Assembly: GCF_017876315.1 (NCBI RefSeq)
Contig: NZ_JAGINU010000001.1
Coordinates: 5,084,001-5,148,000, forward strand
Reading direction: 5' to 3'
Source: Pseudonocardia parietis
GTDB taxonomy: Bacteria > Actinomycetota > Actinomycetes > Mycobacteriales > Pseudonocardiaceae
Length of the DNA stretch: 64,000 nt
The translations under genes were made by a program, and so were the position numbers. Position 1 is the stretch's first letter. Each line of letters begins with the position of its first letter. This document shows positions 45,780-54,662 of this stretch, one piece after another. Under the pieces are notes generated by a model, which was not told the origin of the DNA, did no database searches, and saw nothing but the letters and a program-made list of their open reading frames with translations.

Positions 45780-45852
45780 CAGCGCCGGCCGGCGCGGACG
45801 AGCTCGGCGGCCCGGCAGCGGGCGCCGGCCGGACGCGTACAGGTCCGGCGAC

Positions 45853-46680
45853 TCACGACGACACGGCGGCGGCGGGGGCCGTGGTGTGCGCAGGCCCGCG
45901 CAACCGGGCGCCGACGATCAACGCGGCCGCCGTCGCGGTGACCAGCACGACGGCCAGCGCCGCGGCGGAGGAGATCCCGAGGAAGGTGAACCCGGCGTTG
46001 AGCGCGGCGTGCATCAGTACCGCGGAGGCGACCCCGCCGCCCAGGCGCGCGCTCACGAACCAGAACAGGTAGGTCAGCGGCACGAACACGAGCAGGAACA
46101 GCGCCGCCGCGAGTGAGCCGATGCCCATCGCGGCCTGGCTGGTGCCCTCGACGAAGAACAACGGCAGGTGCCACACCGCCCAGCCCACGCCCAGCACCAC
46201 GGAGGTGGCGAGCGGACCGAAGCGGCGCTGCAGCCGGGGCTGGGCGTAGCCGCGCCACCCGAACTCCTCCGCGAGGGGACCGGCGACCAGCAACATCACC
46301 GACGCCGCGAGCAGGCCCCCGGTCTCACCGACGATGCGTCCGGGCGCCGAGGGGTCGAACGGCGGACCACCCAGCGCCGGCGCCAGTGCGGCCGCGACGA
46401 CCGAGGGCAGCACCCCGAGCACGACCGCGGCAGGAGCCCAGACCCACACCCGGCTCACCACCGCACGGCCCGGATCCCGCGGTCGGCGGCGGCCCGCGAG
46501 CCACAACAACAGCGCCGCCAGTGTCGGGCCGGACGTGCCGATGATGAACCAGGGGCCGCTCGCGGAGCCGTGCATGATCGCGACGGCGAGCGGGCCCCAA
46601 CTGATCAGCAGCGTGAGGACCGCGAACCAGCACAGGTCGGTGCCGGTCCTCTCCGGATACGGACGGGCGGCGAAGGACAT
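45853..46680 (-). CDS. CPBP family intramembrane metalloprotease
   Basis: A 275-residue membrane protein (8 helices) of the CPBP/ABI family. The metal-site motifs are EEFGWRG (EExxxR), HLPLFFVEG (His) and HAALNAGFTF (HxxxN). ATG 46680 is chosen; the frame continues 6 codons upstream. CPBP proteins include type II CAAX-processing-like proteases and bacteriocin self-immunity factors. The substrate here is unknown. Confidence 0.87.
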   Translation of the reverse strand: MSFAARPYPERTGTDLCWFAVLTLLISWGPLAVAIMHGSASGPWFIIGTSGPTLAALLLWLAGRRRPRDPGRAVVSRVWVWAPAAVVLGVLPSVVAAALAPALGGPPFDPSAPGRIVGETGGLLAASVMLLVAGPLAEEFGWRGYAQPRLQRRFGPLATSVVLGVGWAVWHLPLFFVEGTSQAAMGIGSLAAALFLLVFVPLTYLFWFVSARLGGGVASAVLMHAALNAGFTFLGISSAAALAVVLVTATAAALIVGARLRGPAHTTAPAAAVSS

Positions 46681-46819
46681 GCCACGACGTTGCTGCACCG
46701 CGGGTCCGGTGTGGAGCCGGTGGGCCCGAGGGCGTCGGCGGGAACACCGGTGCCCCGGGCCTCGGGTATGCCCTACGTCACCCCGCTCCCCCGGGCCTGA
46801 TGCCGGGGTGTGGGGCGGA

Positions 46820-47214
46820 CGAGTCGGTCTGTAAGCCGGATCCTGTTCCCGGGCACCTCACGGTGCACCGTTCGGCGACCATCCATCTCGGCCTGCCGTC
46901 GCCGGCAGGCTCCAGCGGTCCACCCGCAGGCTCGGGCGGGCAGCCCTCGTGCGCCTGCGCAGCCGTACTTCCGTACGACCTTTCGACCTTGCTCCAGGTG
47001 GGGTTTACCGAGCCACCCCGGTCACCCGGGGTGCTGGTGGTCTCTTACACCACCGTTTCACCCTTACCTCCGAGCGGGCCCGGAGGCGGTCTGTTTTCTG
47101 TGGCACTGTCCCGCGGGTCGCCCCGGGTTGCCGTTGACAACCACCCTGCCCTGTGGAGTCCGGACTTTCCTCGACGGGACCCGAGGGCCCCGCCGCGGTC
47201 GCCCGACCGACTCG
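46820..47214 (-). ncRNA. rnpB: RNase P RNA (class A)
   Basis: On the minus strand the sequence has the universal RNase P RNA blocks: GAGGAAAGTCCGGACTCC near the 5' end, ACAGAAAACAGACCG, GTAAGGGTGAAACGG, GTAAGAGACCACC, GCTCGGTAAACCCC, and near the 3' end GATCCGGCTTACAGACC. Its ends pair as CGAGTCGGTC with GACCGACTCG (P1 helix), which sets the limits at about 46820-47214 (395 nt). The catalytic RNA removes tRNA 5' leaders. A TATGAT -10 box lies upstream at 47226-47231. Confidence 0.95.
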
Positions 47215-47225
47215 TCCGCACAACG

Positions 47226-47231
47226 ATCATA
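47226..47231 (-). promoter_or_regulatory. rnpB: rnpB promoter -10 box
   Basis: TATGAT on the minus strand, about 8-12 bp before the mature rnpB 5' end, as expected for a sigma-A promoter. The -35 is weak. A hairpin (AGCGGTGC 47231-47238, GCACCGCT 47242-47249) overlaps the spacer, an unusual feature. Confidence 0.6.
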
Positions 47232-47255
47232 GCGGTGCCGCGCACCGCTCCCCCG

Positions 47256-47313
47256 CCGAGATGCACATCAGCGGGAATTGTTGATCTCCTACGCCCGCTG
47301 AGCTGCATCTCGG
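47256..47313. repeat. 58-bp symmetric palindrome between selO and rnpB
   Basis: CCGAGATGCA (47256-47265) and TGCATCTCGG (47304-47313) are perfect 10-bp outer arms. TCAGCGGG (47268-47275) and CCCGCTGA (47294-47301) are 8-bp inner arms on the same axis (47284.5), separated by 2-nt mismatches and an 18-nt loop. It could terminate selO, but its size and symmetry resemble a mobile or dispersed palindromic element. Confidence 0.7.
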
Positions 47314-47366
47314 CGCGGAGCGAGGCCGGCGGGGCGCACCTGAACCGCGGAGCGGGCCGGGCCGGG

Positions 47367-48821
47367 TCAGGTCCCGCAGAACGTCGTGAACGGCGGCGCG
47401 TCGGGCCCGGCCGGCTGCGCGAACCGCTCGTAGCCTGCTCGCTCCTCGTAGGGGTGGGCGAGCACCTGGAGCAGCCACTGCAGCGGTTCGAGATCGCCGT
47501 CGGCCACGGCGGCGCCGAGGGCGGACTCCACCAGGTGGTTGCGCGGGACGTAGATCGGGTTCACCCGGTCCATCGCGTCCGCGTCGGGGCCCGCGGCCCG
47601 CCACGAGGCCAGCCAGTCGTCCGCGGTGGACGGGTCGTCGAACAGGGCGCGGACCGGGCCCTCGTCGCCGCGGGCCGCCGACGCCAGCCGCCGGAAGAAC
47701 AACGTGTGGTCCGGCTTCTGCTGGGCGAGCAGGGTCGCGAGGTCCTCCAGCACCGGCTTCGCGTCGAATCCCTCGGGTAGCCCGAGCTTGACCCGGTACC
47801 CGTCGTCGCGGGCCGCCAGGTACCGGTCGGCGAACCCCTCCAGCACCTCGGTGGCGAGCCGGATCGCCTCGTCCTGGTCGTCGGCCAGCAGCGGGAGCAG
47901 CGCCTCGCCGAAGCGGGCCAGGTTCCACTGCGCGATCCCGGGCTGGTTGCCGTAGGCGTAGCGCCCGCCCTGGTCGATCGAGCTGTAGACGGCGCCCGGG
48001 TCGTGCGCGTCGAGGAACGCGCAGGGGCCGTAGTCGATGGTCTCCCCGGAGATCGTCATGTTGTCGGTGTTCATGACGCCGTGCACGAAACCGATGTGCA
48101 TCCACTGCGCGATCAGCGCGGCCTGGGCCTCGACGACGCGGCGGAAGAGCTCCAGGTAGGGCTGGTCCGTACCGGCGCAGGACGGGTGGTGGCGGGCGAT
48201 CGCGTGGTCGGCCAGCCGGCGCAGCACGTCGGTGTCGCCGGTCGCGGCGGCGAACTGGAACGTCCCGACCCGCAGGTGGCTCGACGCCGTCCGCGCCAGC
48301 AGCGCACCCGGCTCCGGGCCGCGCTCGCGCATCACGTGCTCGCCGGTCGCGACGACCGCGAGGGACCGGGTCGTCGGCACGCCGAGTGCGTGCATCGCCT
48401 CGGAGATCACGTACTCGCGCAGCATCGGGCCGAGCGGCGCCTTGCCGTCACCGCCCCGGGCGAACGGGGTGCGGCCCGATCCCTTGAGGTGCAGGTCGCG
48501 GCGCTGCCCGTCCGGCGCGACGAGCTCGCCCACCAGCAGCGCCCGGCCGTCACCGAGCCGGGGCGAGTAGTTGCCGAACTGGTGGCCGGCATAGGCCTGG
48601 GCGACCGTCGTCGCGGACTCGGGCACCGCCGTCCCGGTCAGCAGGCCCAGCCCCTCGGGGGTCCGGAGCACCGCCGGGTCGAGGCCCAGCTGGTGGGCCA
48701 GCGCCTCGTTGAGCAGCACCAGGCGGGGTTCCGGTGCGGGCGCCGCGTCCCACGGCTGGTAGAGGCCCTCCAGGTCGCGGACGAAGGTGTTCTCGAACGC
48801 GATCTCCGTGGCAGCTGTCAT
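47367..48821 (-). CDS. selO: protein adenylyltransferase SelO (UPF0061)
   Basis: A 484-residue pseudokinase-fold protein. SelO transfers AMP from ATP to Ser/Thr/Tyr of proteins, linked to redox stress. Supporting blocks: [96 protein letters not shown] (catalytic-loop-like) and [24 protein letters not shown], with CG near the C-terminus as in SelO. The start is ATG 48821. It lies 10 bp from the AraC stop, convergent with nothing; both genes are on the minus strand. Confidence 0.93.
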   Translation of the reverse strand: MTAATEIAFENTFVRDLEGLYQPWDAAPAPEPRLVLLNEALAHQLGLDPAVLRTPEGLGLLTGTAVPESATTVAQAYAGHQFGNYSPRLGDGRALLVGELVAPDGQRRDLHLKGSGRTPFARGGDGKAPLGPMLREYVISEAMHALGVPTTRSLAVVATGEHVMRERGPEPGALLARTASSHLRVGTFQFAAATGDTDVLRRLADHAIARHHPSCAGTDQPYLELFRRVVEAQAALIAQWMHIGFVHGVMNTDNMTISGETIDYGPCAFLDAHDPGAVYSSIDQGGRYAYGNQPGIAQWNLARFGEALLPLLADDQDEAIRLATEVLEGFADRYLAARDDGYRVKLGLPEGFDAKPVLEDLATLLAQQKPDHTLFFRRLASAARGDEGPVRALFDDPSTADDWLASWRAAGPDADAMDRVNPIYVPRNHLVESALGAAVADGDLEPLQWLLQVLAHPYEERAGYERFAQPAGPDAPPFTTFCGT

Positions 48822-48830
48822 GACTCCAGG

Positions 48831-49892
48831 CTACGAGCCGTGTGGCGATGCGGCCGGGTGTGCCTGGCCCCGATGCCGTCGCAGGGTCTCGCGGGGCAGC
48901 TCCCCGAACCGCTCCCGGTACTGCTGGGCGAAGCGGCTCTGATGGAAGAACCCCCAGCGCAGGGCGACGTCGGTGACCCGCACCGTCGCCGCGTCACAGC
49001 GCAGCAGCTCCGCCCGGACCCGGTCGAGCCGGATCCGGCGCAGGTGGTTCATCGGCGACTCCCCCAGCTCCTGCTGGAACGCCGCGTGCAGGGTCCGGAT
49101 GCTCATGTGCCCGACGCGGGCCAGCTCCTGCGGGGTGAGCGGGGAGTCGGCGTGCTGCTCCATGTACTCCAGGACCGGGCCGAGGCGCCCGGCACGCACC
49201 GGGTCCGCGGGTGCGGTCAGCGCGTCGGTGTAGCGGTGCCGCCCGGTGTGCAGCAGCTGGGTCATCACGAACGCCTCGAGCTGCTCGCGGGCGATCGGCA
49301 TGTCGGCCAGGCCGCCGGGCCGGTCGAGCTCGCGGGCCAGGAACTCGACCGACGCCAGCAGGGTCCGGCCTGTCGGCGTGGTCAGGTCGATGCCGTAGTC
49401 GAAGTCGAAGTCGAAGTCGACGATGTCGTGCACGGGGCGGTTGAGCTGCTCGCTCAGGTGGGTCTCCAGGCTCCTGCGCGGGATCTTGAGGATCAGCTGC
49501 TCGGCGTCCGGGGACCAGCGGACCGTGTTGGTCTGGTCGGGCTGCAGGACGATGCCGGACGCGCGCGCCGCCGTCCGCGCCCGTTCCCCGTCGGTGCGGT
49601 CGGCGCGCGTGGAGCCCGCGACCGTGAGGTTGACGTGGTAGTTGTCCTCGGTCGGCGGCATGACGAGCGTGGCCGACGACGCGTAGGTCAGGTAGCCGAC
49701 GGTGAACACCCGGTCCGACGTGGCGTTCAGGGTCATCGCGACCCGGTCGTCGGGCGCGGTCAGCTCGTGGTCGAGGTAGATCCGGGTGACGGCGTCGCGC
49801 GCCTCCTCCAGGCTCTTCGTGCCGAGGACCGGGTAGCGCAGGAGTCTCGGCGGCGGGACCGCCGCGTCGTCGTCGGGCCGGGTCTGCAACAC
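48831..49892 (-). CDS. AraC family regulator of the aldehyde dehydrogenase/LLM genes
   Basis: A 353-residue regulator from GTG 49892, with GGAGG 7 bp upstream. The N-domain is an AraC-binding-like cupin region (VFTVGYLTYASSATLVMPP, WSPDAEQLILKIPR) and the C-terminal HTH has LTPQELARVGHMSIRTLHAAFQQELGESPMNHLRRIRLDRVRAELLR and VTDVALRWGFFHQSRFAQQYRERFGELPRETLRR. It is divergent from the aldehyde dehydrogenase and LLM genes (235-bp gap) and is the likely activator. A short DFDFDFDY tract in the linker is unusual. Inducer unknown. Confidence 0.88.
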   Translation of the reverse strand: MLQTRPDDDAAVPPPRLLRYPVLGTKSLEEARDAVTRIYLDHELTAPDDRVAMTLNATSDRVFTVGYLTYASSATLVMPPTEDNYHVNLTVAGSTRADRTDGERARTAARASGIVLQPDQTNTVRWSPDAEQLILKIPRRSLETHLSEQLNRPVHDIVDFDFDFDYGIDLTTPTGRTLLASVEFLARELDRPGGLADMPIAREQLEAFVMTQLLHTGRHRYTDALTAPADPVRAGRLGPVLEYMEQHADSPLTPQELARVGHMSIRTLHAAFQQELGESPMNHLRRIRLDRVRAELLRCDAATVRVTDVALRWGFFHQSRFAQQYRERFGELPRETLRRHRGQAHPAASPHGS

Positions 49893-50127
49893 GGCGACAC
49901 CTCCTCGGGCCTGCCGGAATTCCTGTCCCTGATCGCAGCCTATGGCCGCCGGTACCGCGACGACCAGCCGCAGAGCGCACATCGTCAGCCGCGCGGCGCC
50001 GTTGCGCGGGCCGTCCGGGACGGGTGCACGGAACGGCTCCGCCGCCGCCGTCCACGGATATCGGGCACCTCCCGGCTGTCCCTAACGTCCGCCGCATCCG
50101 GCACCACGCTCGGTCGAGGAGAGGTCG

Positions 50128-51606
50128 ATGACGACAACGTTGGAAGAGTTCGGACTGTTCGTCGGGGGGAGGACGGTCGACGCCGCGTCCGGGCAGACCT
50201 TCGAGGCCCAGAACCCCTACACCGGAGCGCCGTGGGCCCGTCTCGCCGACGGCGGCCCCGCGGACGTCGACGCCGCGGTCGCCGCCGCGCGTGCCGCCTT
50301 CGACGGCGAGTGGGGCGCGATGTCCGGGTTCGAGCGCGCCGCGATCATCCGCCGCTGCGGGGACGCGATCGCCGCGAACGCGGAGCTGCTGGCCCGCCTG
50401 GAGGTCAACGACTCCGGCAAGCTCCTGCGCGAGATGCGCGGCCAGCTGACCGGTCTGCCGCAGTGGTACTACTACTTCTCCGGGCTCGCCGACAAGATCG
50501 AGGGACGCACCGTCCCGCCGGTGAACCAGAACTACTTCGGCTACACCGTGCGTGAGCCGCTCGGCGTCGTCGGTGCGATCACGCCGTGGAACTCGCCGCT
50601 GCTGCTGCTGACCTTCAAGCTCGCGCCGGCACTGGCGGCCGGCTGCACCATGGTCGTCAAGCCCTCCGAGCACGCTCCGGCCTCCACCGTGGCGTTCGCC
50701 GAGATCCTCTACGAGGCGGGCCTGCCCGCCGGGGTGCTCAACGTCGTCACCGGATGGGACCGTTCCACCGGCGAGGCGCTCGCGAACCACCCCGGGGTCG
50801 ACAAGATCGCCTTCACCGGCTCGACGGCCACCGGTACCAAGGTCGCGCAGGCCGCCGTCGCGAACGTCAACCGGGTCACTCTGGAGCTCGGCGGCAAGTC
50901 CCCGCAGATCGTCTTCCCGGACGCCGACCTCGACGCCGCCGCGAACGGCCTGGTCGCCGGGGTGTTCGCCGCGACCGGCCAGACCTGCATGGCCGGGTCC
51001 CGGCTGATCGTGCACGCCGACGTGCACGACGCGCTGGTCGAGAAGGTCGTCGCCCGGGCGAACGCGATCAAGCTGGGTGACCCGACCGACGCCGCCACCG
51101 AGCTGGGCCCGGTGGCGAACCGGGCGCAGTACGAGAAGGTGCTCGGCTACCTGCGGGGCGCGGCCGACGAGGGCGCCACCTTCGCCTGCGGCGGCGAGCC
51201 GGACGCCGAACGCGGCGGGCTGTTCGTGAAGCCGACCGTCGTCACCGGCGTGACCCCGGAGAACACCATCGTCCGCGAGGAGGTGTTCGGCCCGGTGCTG
51301 GCCGCCTACACGTTCACCGACGAGGACGAGGCGCTGAAGCTGGCCAACGACACCCCCTACGGCCTGGCCGGTGCCGTCTGGACCAAGGACGTGCACCGCG
51401 CGCACCGGGTGGCCGGGAAGCTGCGCGCCGGCACCGTGTGGATCAACGCCTACCGGGTGCTCGCCCCCAATATGCCGTTCGGCGGCTTCGGTGCCAGCGG
51501 CATCGGCCGGGAGAACGGCGTCGAGGCGGTCAACGAGTACACCGAGAACAAGTCCGTGTTCGTCGAGCTGACCGGCGGCACCCGCGACCCCTTCCAGCTC
51601 GGCTGA
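50128..51606 (+). CDS. NAD-dependent aldehyde dehydrogenase
   Basis: A 492-residue ALDH that oxidises an aldehyde to an acid. Residues: Asn155 (ITPWN), Glu253 (LELGGKSP), Cys287 (GQTCMAGS), and the fold-back FGGFGASGIGRENG. It is typical of betaine/vanillin/phenylacetaldehyde-type dehydrogenases. ATG 50128 follows GGAGAGG. It probably processes the aldehyde released by the following flavin monooxygenase. Confidence 0.93.
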   Translation: MTTTLEEFGLFVGGRTVDAASGQTFEAQNPYTGAPWARLADGGPADVDAAVAAARAAFDGEWGAMSGFERAAIIRRCGDAIAANAELLARLEVNDSGKLLREMRGQLTGLPQWYYYFSGLADKIEGRTVPPVNQNYFGYTVREPLGVVGAITPWNSPLLLLTFKLAPALAAGCTMVVKPSEHAPASTVAFAEILYEAGLPAGVLNVVTGWDRSTGEALANHPGVDKIAFTGSTATGTKVAQAAVANVNRVTLELGGKSPQIVFPDADLDAAANGLVAGVFAATGQTCMAGSRLIVHADVHDALVEKVVARANAIKLGDPTDAATELGPVANRAQYEKVLGYLRGAADEGATFACGGEPDAERGGLFVKPTVVTGVTPENTIVREEVFGPVLAAYTFTDEDEALKLANDTPYGLAGAVWTKDVHRAHRVAGKLRAGTVWINAYRVLAPNMPFGGFGASGIGRENGVEAVNEYTENKSVFVELTGGTRDPFQLG

Positions 51607-51637
51607 ACCCCTTTCCCCCGTTGTCGAAGGAGACACC

Positions 51638-52816
51638 GTGACCATCACCGCCAACGAGCGCCTCGGCCTCAACCCGACCGACCCCCGGCCGGCCGAGGAG
51701 ACCCGGCCGCTGGTCGACCGCACGCAGACCAACCCGCTGTTCGGCGACCAGAAGATGAAGCTGGGCCTGTTCGGCACCAACTGCTCGTACGGGCTGATCA
51801 TGAGCCACGCCCCGTCGACCTACGAGATCACCTGGGCGCACACCAAGGAGATCGCGCAGCGGGCCGACCAGCTCGGGTTCGACGTGCTGGTCCCGGTCGC
51901 CCGCTGGAAGGGCTTCGGCGGTTCGACCAACTTCAACGGCAACTGCTTCGAGACCTACGCCTGGGCCGCGGGCCTGGCCGAGGCCACCGAACGGATCGCC
52001 ATCGGTGCCACCTCGCACCTGCCGACCGTGCACCCGATCGTCGCGGCCAAGGCGGCCACCACGATCGACCACATCTCGGGCGGCCGGTTCGCGCTCAACC
52101 TGGTGATGGGCTGGGTGCCGCCGGAGATGGAGATGTTCGGCCGCGAGCAGCGCGAGCACGACGCGCGCTACGACTTCGGCCAGGAGTGGCTCGACTTCGC
52201 CACCCGGCTCTGGACCGAGGAGGGCTCGTTCAGCATCGACTCGGAGTTCTTCACCGGTGACCTGCTCGAGGCGTACCCGAAGCCGCACCAGGCACCCCGC
52301 CCGGCGCTGCTCAACGCGGGCAACTCGCCGCGGGGCATCGAGTTCTCCGCGCGCAACGTCGACATCAACTTCGCCTCGCTCGACACGCTGGACAACATCA
52401 AGAGCTACACCGACGCGCTGCGGGCGAAGGCGCGTGAGGAGTACCAGCGCGAGATCAAGGCGATGACCTACGGCCTGGTCGTGTGCCGGGACACCGAGGA
52501 CGAGGCCAAGCGGGCCTTCCGGCAGGTCGTCGACGAGGGCGACTGGGGCGCGGCCGGCAACGTCATCAAGATCGCCGGTTCCGGTGAGAGCCAGTCGTTC
52601 GACCACGCCGTGCGCGAGATGCAGGAGCGCTTCATCGCGGGCTGGGGCGGCTACCCGATCGTCGGCACCCCGGAGCAGGTCGCCGAGGAGCTCGGCCGCC
52701 TCAACGAGGCGGGCATGGAGGGCATGATCTTCGGGCTGATCGACTACAACGAGGAGCTCAAGTACTTCGGCGAGCGGGTCATACCGCTGCTGAAGGAGGC
52801 CGGGCTCCGGCACTGA
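51638..52816 (+). CDS. LLM-class flavin-dependent oxidoreductase
   Basis: A 392-residue luciferase-like monooxygenase from GTG 51638 (GGAGACACC upstream). It resembles the RutA/SfnG clade: GLFGTNCSYGLIMSHAPSTYEITWAHTKEIAQRADQLGFDVLVPVARW, then HISGGRFALNLVMGWVPPEMEMFGREQREHDARYDFGQEWL, and the substrate-binding FNAGNSPRGIEFSARN-like stretch (LLNAGNSPRGIEFSARNVD). These FMNH2-dependent enzymes open rings or cleave C-S bonds. Substrate is unknown. It follows the ALDH by 31 bp, probably one operon, and ends before a bidirectional terminator. Confidence 0.88.
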   Translation: MTITANERLGLNPTDPRPAEETRPLVDRTQTNPLFGDQKMKLGLFGTNCSYGLIMSHAPSTYEITWAHTKEIAQRADQLGFDVLVPVARWKGFGGSTNFNGNCFETYAWAAGLAEATERIAIGATSHLPTVHPIVAAKAATTIDHISGGRFALNLVMGWVPPEMEMFGREQREHDARYDFGQEWLDFATRLWTEEGSFSIDSEFFTGDLLEAYPKPHQAPRPALLNAGNSPRGIEFSARNVDINFASLDTLDNIKSYTDALRAKAREEYQREIKAMTYGLVVCRDTEDEAKRAFRQVVDEGDWGAAGNVIKIAGSGESQSFDHAVREMQERFIAGWGGYPIVGTPEQVAEELGRLNEAGMEGMIFGLIDYNEELKYFGERVIPLLKEAGLRH

Positions 52817-52822
52817 CCCGGT

Positions 52823-52858
52823 ACGGCCCGGGGTGGGCCCTCAGCCGCCCCGGGCCGT
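52823..52858. terminator. bidirectional terminator overlapping BASS gene 3' end
   Basis: ACGGCCCGGGG (52823-52833) and CCCCGGGCCGT (52848-52858) are perfect 11-bp arms around a 14-nt loop, between the convergent LLM and BASS genes. The second arm lies inside the last codons of the BASS gene. Confidence 0.75.
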
Positions 52859-53803
52859 GCTGTCCACCGGTTCCTGCTGCACCGGGCGGCGCGACCAGTA
52901 GCCGGCCAGCGCTGCGCCGGAGACGTTGTGCCACACCGAGAACACCGCTCCGGGCAGGGCCGCGGCCGGGCCGAAGTGCACGGTGCCCAGGGTCGCGGCG
53001 AGCCCGGAGTTCTGCATGCCGACCTCGATCGACACCGCGCGCCGGGCGGCGACGTCGAGCCGCAGGGCCCGTGCGACGAGGTAGCCCAGCGCCAGCCCGG
53101 CGACGTTGTGCACGACGACCACCGCGACGATCGCGAGCCCGGCGGTGAGCAGCGAGTCCGCCGCGCCTGCCACGACCGCCAGCACGACCGCGGTGATCCC
53201 GACGACCGACACCAGCGGCAGCGCAGGCGTCACCCGGTCGACGATCCCGCCCGCCCAGCGCCGCAGCAGGAAGCCGAGGATCACCGGCACCAGCACGATC
53301 TGCACGATCGAGAAGAACATCGAGCCCGGCGACACCGGCAGGAACCGGCCGGCGAGCAGCAGCACCAGCAACGGCGTCATGATCGGCGCGACCAGGGTGG
53401 ACACCGACGTCATCGCCACCGACAGCGCGACGTCACCGCGGGCCAGGAACACCATCACGTTCGACGCGGTGCCGCCCGGTGCGCAGGCCACCAGGATCAC
53501 GCCGACGGCGATCTCCGGCGGCAGGTCCACGAGTACGGTGAGCAGCCAGCCCAGCGCGGGCATCACGACGTACTGCGCGCCCAGCCCGATCGCGAACGCC
53601 GAGGGCCGCCGGGCGATGTAGGCGAAGTCGACCGGGCGCAGCGTCATGCCCATCCCGAGCATGATCACCGCGAGCAGCCAGGGCACCGCGGGTGACCAGC
53701 CCGCGAACGCCTCCGGCACCGCCATCGCGATCGCCCCGGCGATCAGGACGATGACCGGGAACCACCGCCCGACGACGCCGCCCACCTGCTCGACCCGCTG
53801 CAT
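52841..53803 (-). CDS. bile acid:sodium symporter (BASS) family transporter
   Basis: A 320-residue, 9-10-helix transporter: WSPAVPWLLAVIMLGMGMTL, ACAPGGTASNVMVFLARGDVALSVAMTSVSTLVAPIMTPLL and VSIEVGMQNSGLAATLGTVHFGP are the typical BASS blocks. It moves organic anions with sodium; pantoate, keto-acids or taurocholate-like substrates are known for the family. ATG 53803 is chosen over GTG 53812. It is divergent from the TauE gene. Confidence 0.88.
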   Translation of the reverse strand: MQRVEQVGGVVGRWFPVIVLIAGAIAMAVPEAFAGWSPAVPWLLAVIMLGMGMTLRPVDFAYIARRPSAFAIGLGAQYVVMPALGWLLTVLVDLPPEIAVGVILVACAPGGTASNVMVFLARGDVALSVAMTSVSTLVAPIMTPLLVLLLAGRFLPVSPGSMFFSIVQIVLVPVILGFLLRRWAGGIVDRVTPALPLVSVVGITAVVLAVVAGAADSLLTAGLAIVAVVVVHNVAGLALGYLVARALRLDVAARRAVSIEVGMQNSGLAATLGTVHFGPAAALPGAVFSVWHNVSGAALAGYWSRRPVQQEPVDSTARGG

Positions 53804-53897
53804 CCCACCCACGGGCGCAGCCTTTCACCTGACCAGGACGCGGGGGCGAACGGGCCGTGCTGATGGCGGTACGTGTCCGTCGGGTTACCGTCCGGTG

Positions 53898-54662
53898 GTG
53901 ATCGACCTATCCCAGCCGTGGGAGCTGGTGTTCCTGCTCGTCGCCGGGTTGCTCGCGGGTGCGATCAACGCCGTCGCGGGCGGCGGGTCGCTGCTGGTGT
54001 TCCCGGCGCTGCTCGCCGTCGGGTTCCCGCCGCTGGCCGCGAACGTCACCAACTCGGTCGCGCAGTGGCCCGGCTACGTCGGCATCGTCCTCGGGGCGCG
54101 CCGCGAGCTGCCCGGGCAGGGCCGGCGGATCGTGGGGACGGCGATCGCCGCGGCGCTGGGATCCGGGATCGGCTGCGCGTTGCTGCTGGTGCTGCCGGCC
54201 GCGGTGTTCGACGCCGTCGTCCCGGCCCTGGTCATCCTGGCCAGCCTGGCGATGGCGGTCGGCCCGATGCTCAAGCGCGTGATAGGCGACCCGGAGGACG
54301 GGCAACGCGACCGCACGGGTGCGCTGATCGTGGCGGTGTTCGTCGCCTCGATCTACGGCGGCTACTTCGGCGGGGCGCTCGGCGTCGTCCTGATCTCGAC
54401 GCTGGCCCTGTTCGCGCACGACGAGCTGCGCCGGCTCAATGCGCTCAAGGGCGTGCTGTCGGTCGTGGTCGCGACGGTCACCACGGCCGTCTTCGCGGTC
54501 GGGGCGCCGGTGGACTGGCTCGCGGTCGCGCTGCTGGCGCCGACGACGCTGATCGGCGGCTACGTCGGTGCGCTGCTCGCCCGGCGGATGCCGGAGAAGC
54601 TGCTGCGCTGGGCGGTCGTGCTGCTCGGTCTCGCCGTCGGCGTGGCGCTCTACCTGCAGTGA
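53898..54662 (+). CDS. TauE/SafE family sulfite/organosulfonate exporter
   Basis: A 254-residue, 7-8-helix protein: VAGLLAGAINAVAGGGSLLVFPALLAVGFPPLAANVTNSVAQWPG and IYGGYFGGALGVVLISTLALF are TauE/SafE hallmarks. It is probably an anion exporter or permease (sulfite, sulfonate, or acetate-like). GTG 53898 or the adjacent GTG 53895. The following gene overlaps its stop (GTGA). Confidence 0.87.
   Translation: MIDLSQPWELVFLLVAGLLAGAINAVAGGGSLLVFPALLAVGFPPLAANVTNSVAQWPGYVGIVLGARRELPGQGRRIVGTAIAAALGSGIGCALLLVLPAAVFDAVVPALVILASLAMAVGPMLKRVIGDPEDGQRDRTGALIVAVFVASIYGGYFGGALGVVLISTLALFAHDELRRLNALKGVLSVVVATVTTAVFAVGAPVDWLAVALLAPTTLIGGYVGALLARRMPEKLLRWAVVLLGLAVGVALYLQ

Noticed and set aside
48003-50555. 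Long plus-strand frame across selO and the AraC gene
   Set aside because: It is an antisense shadow of two well-supported minus-strand genes.
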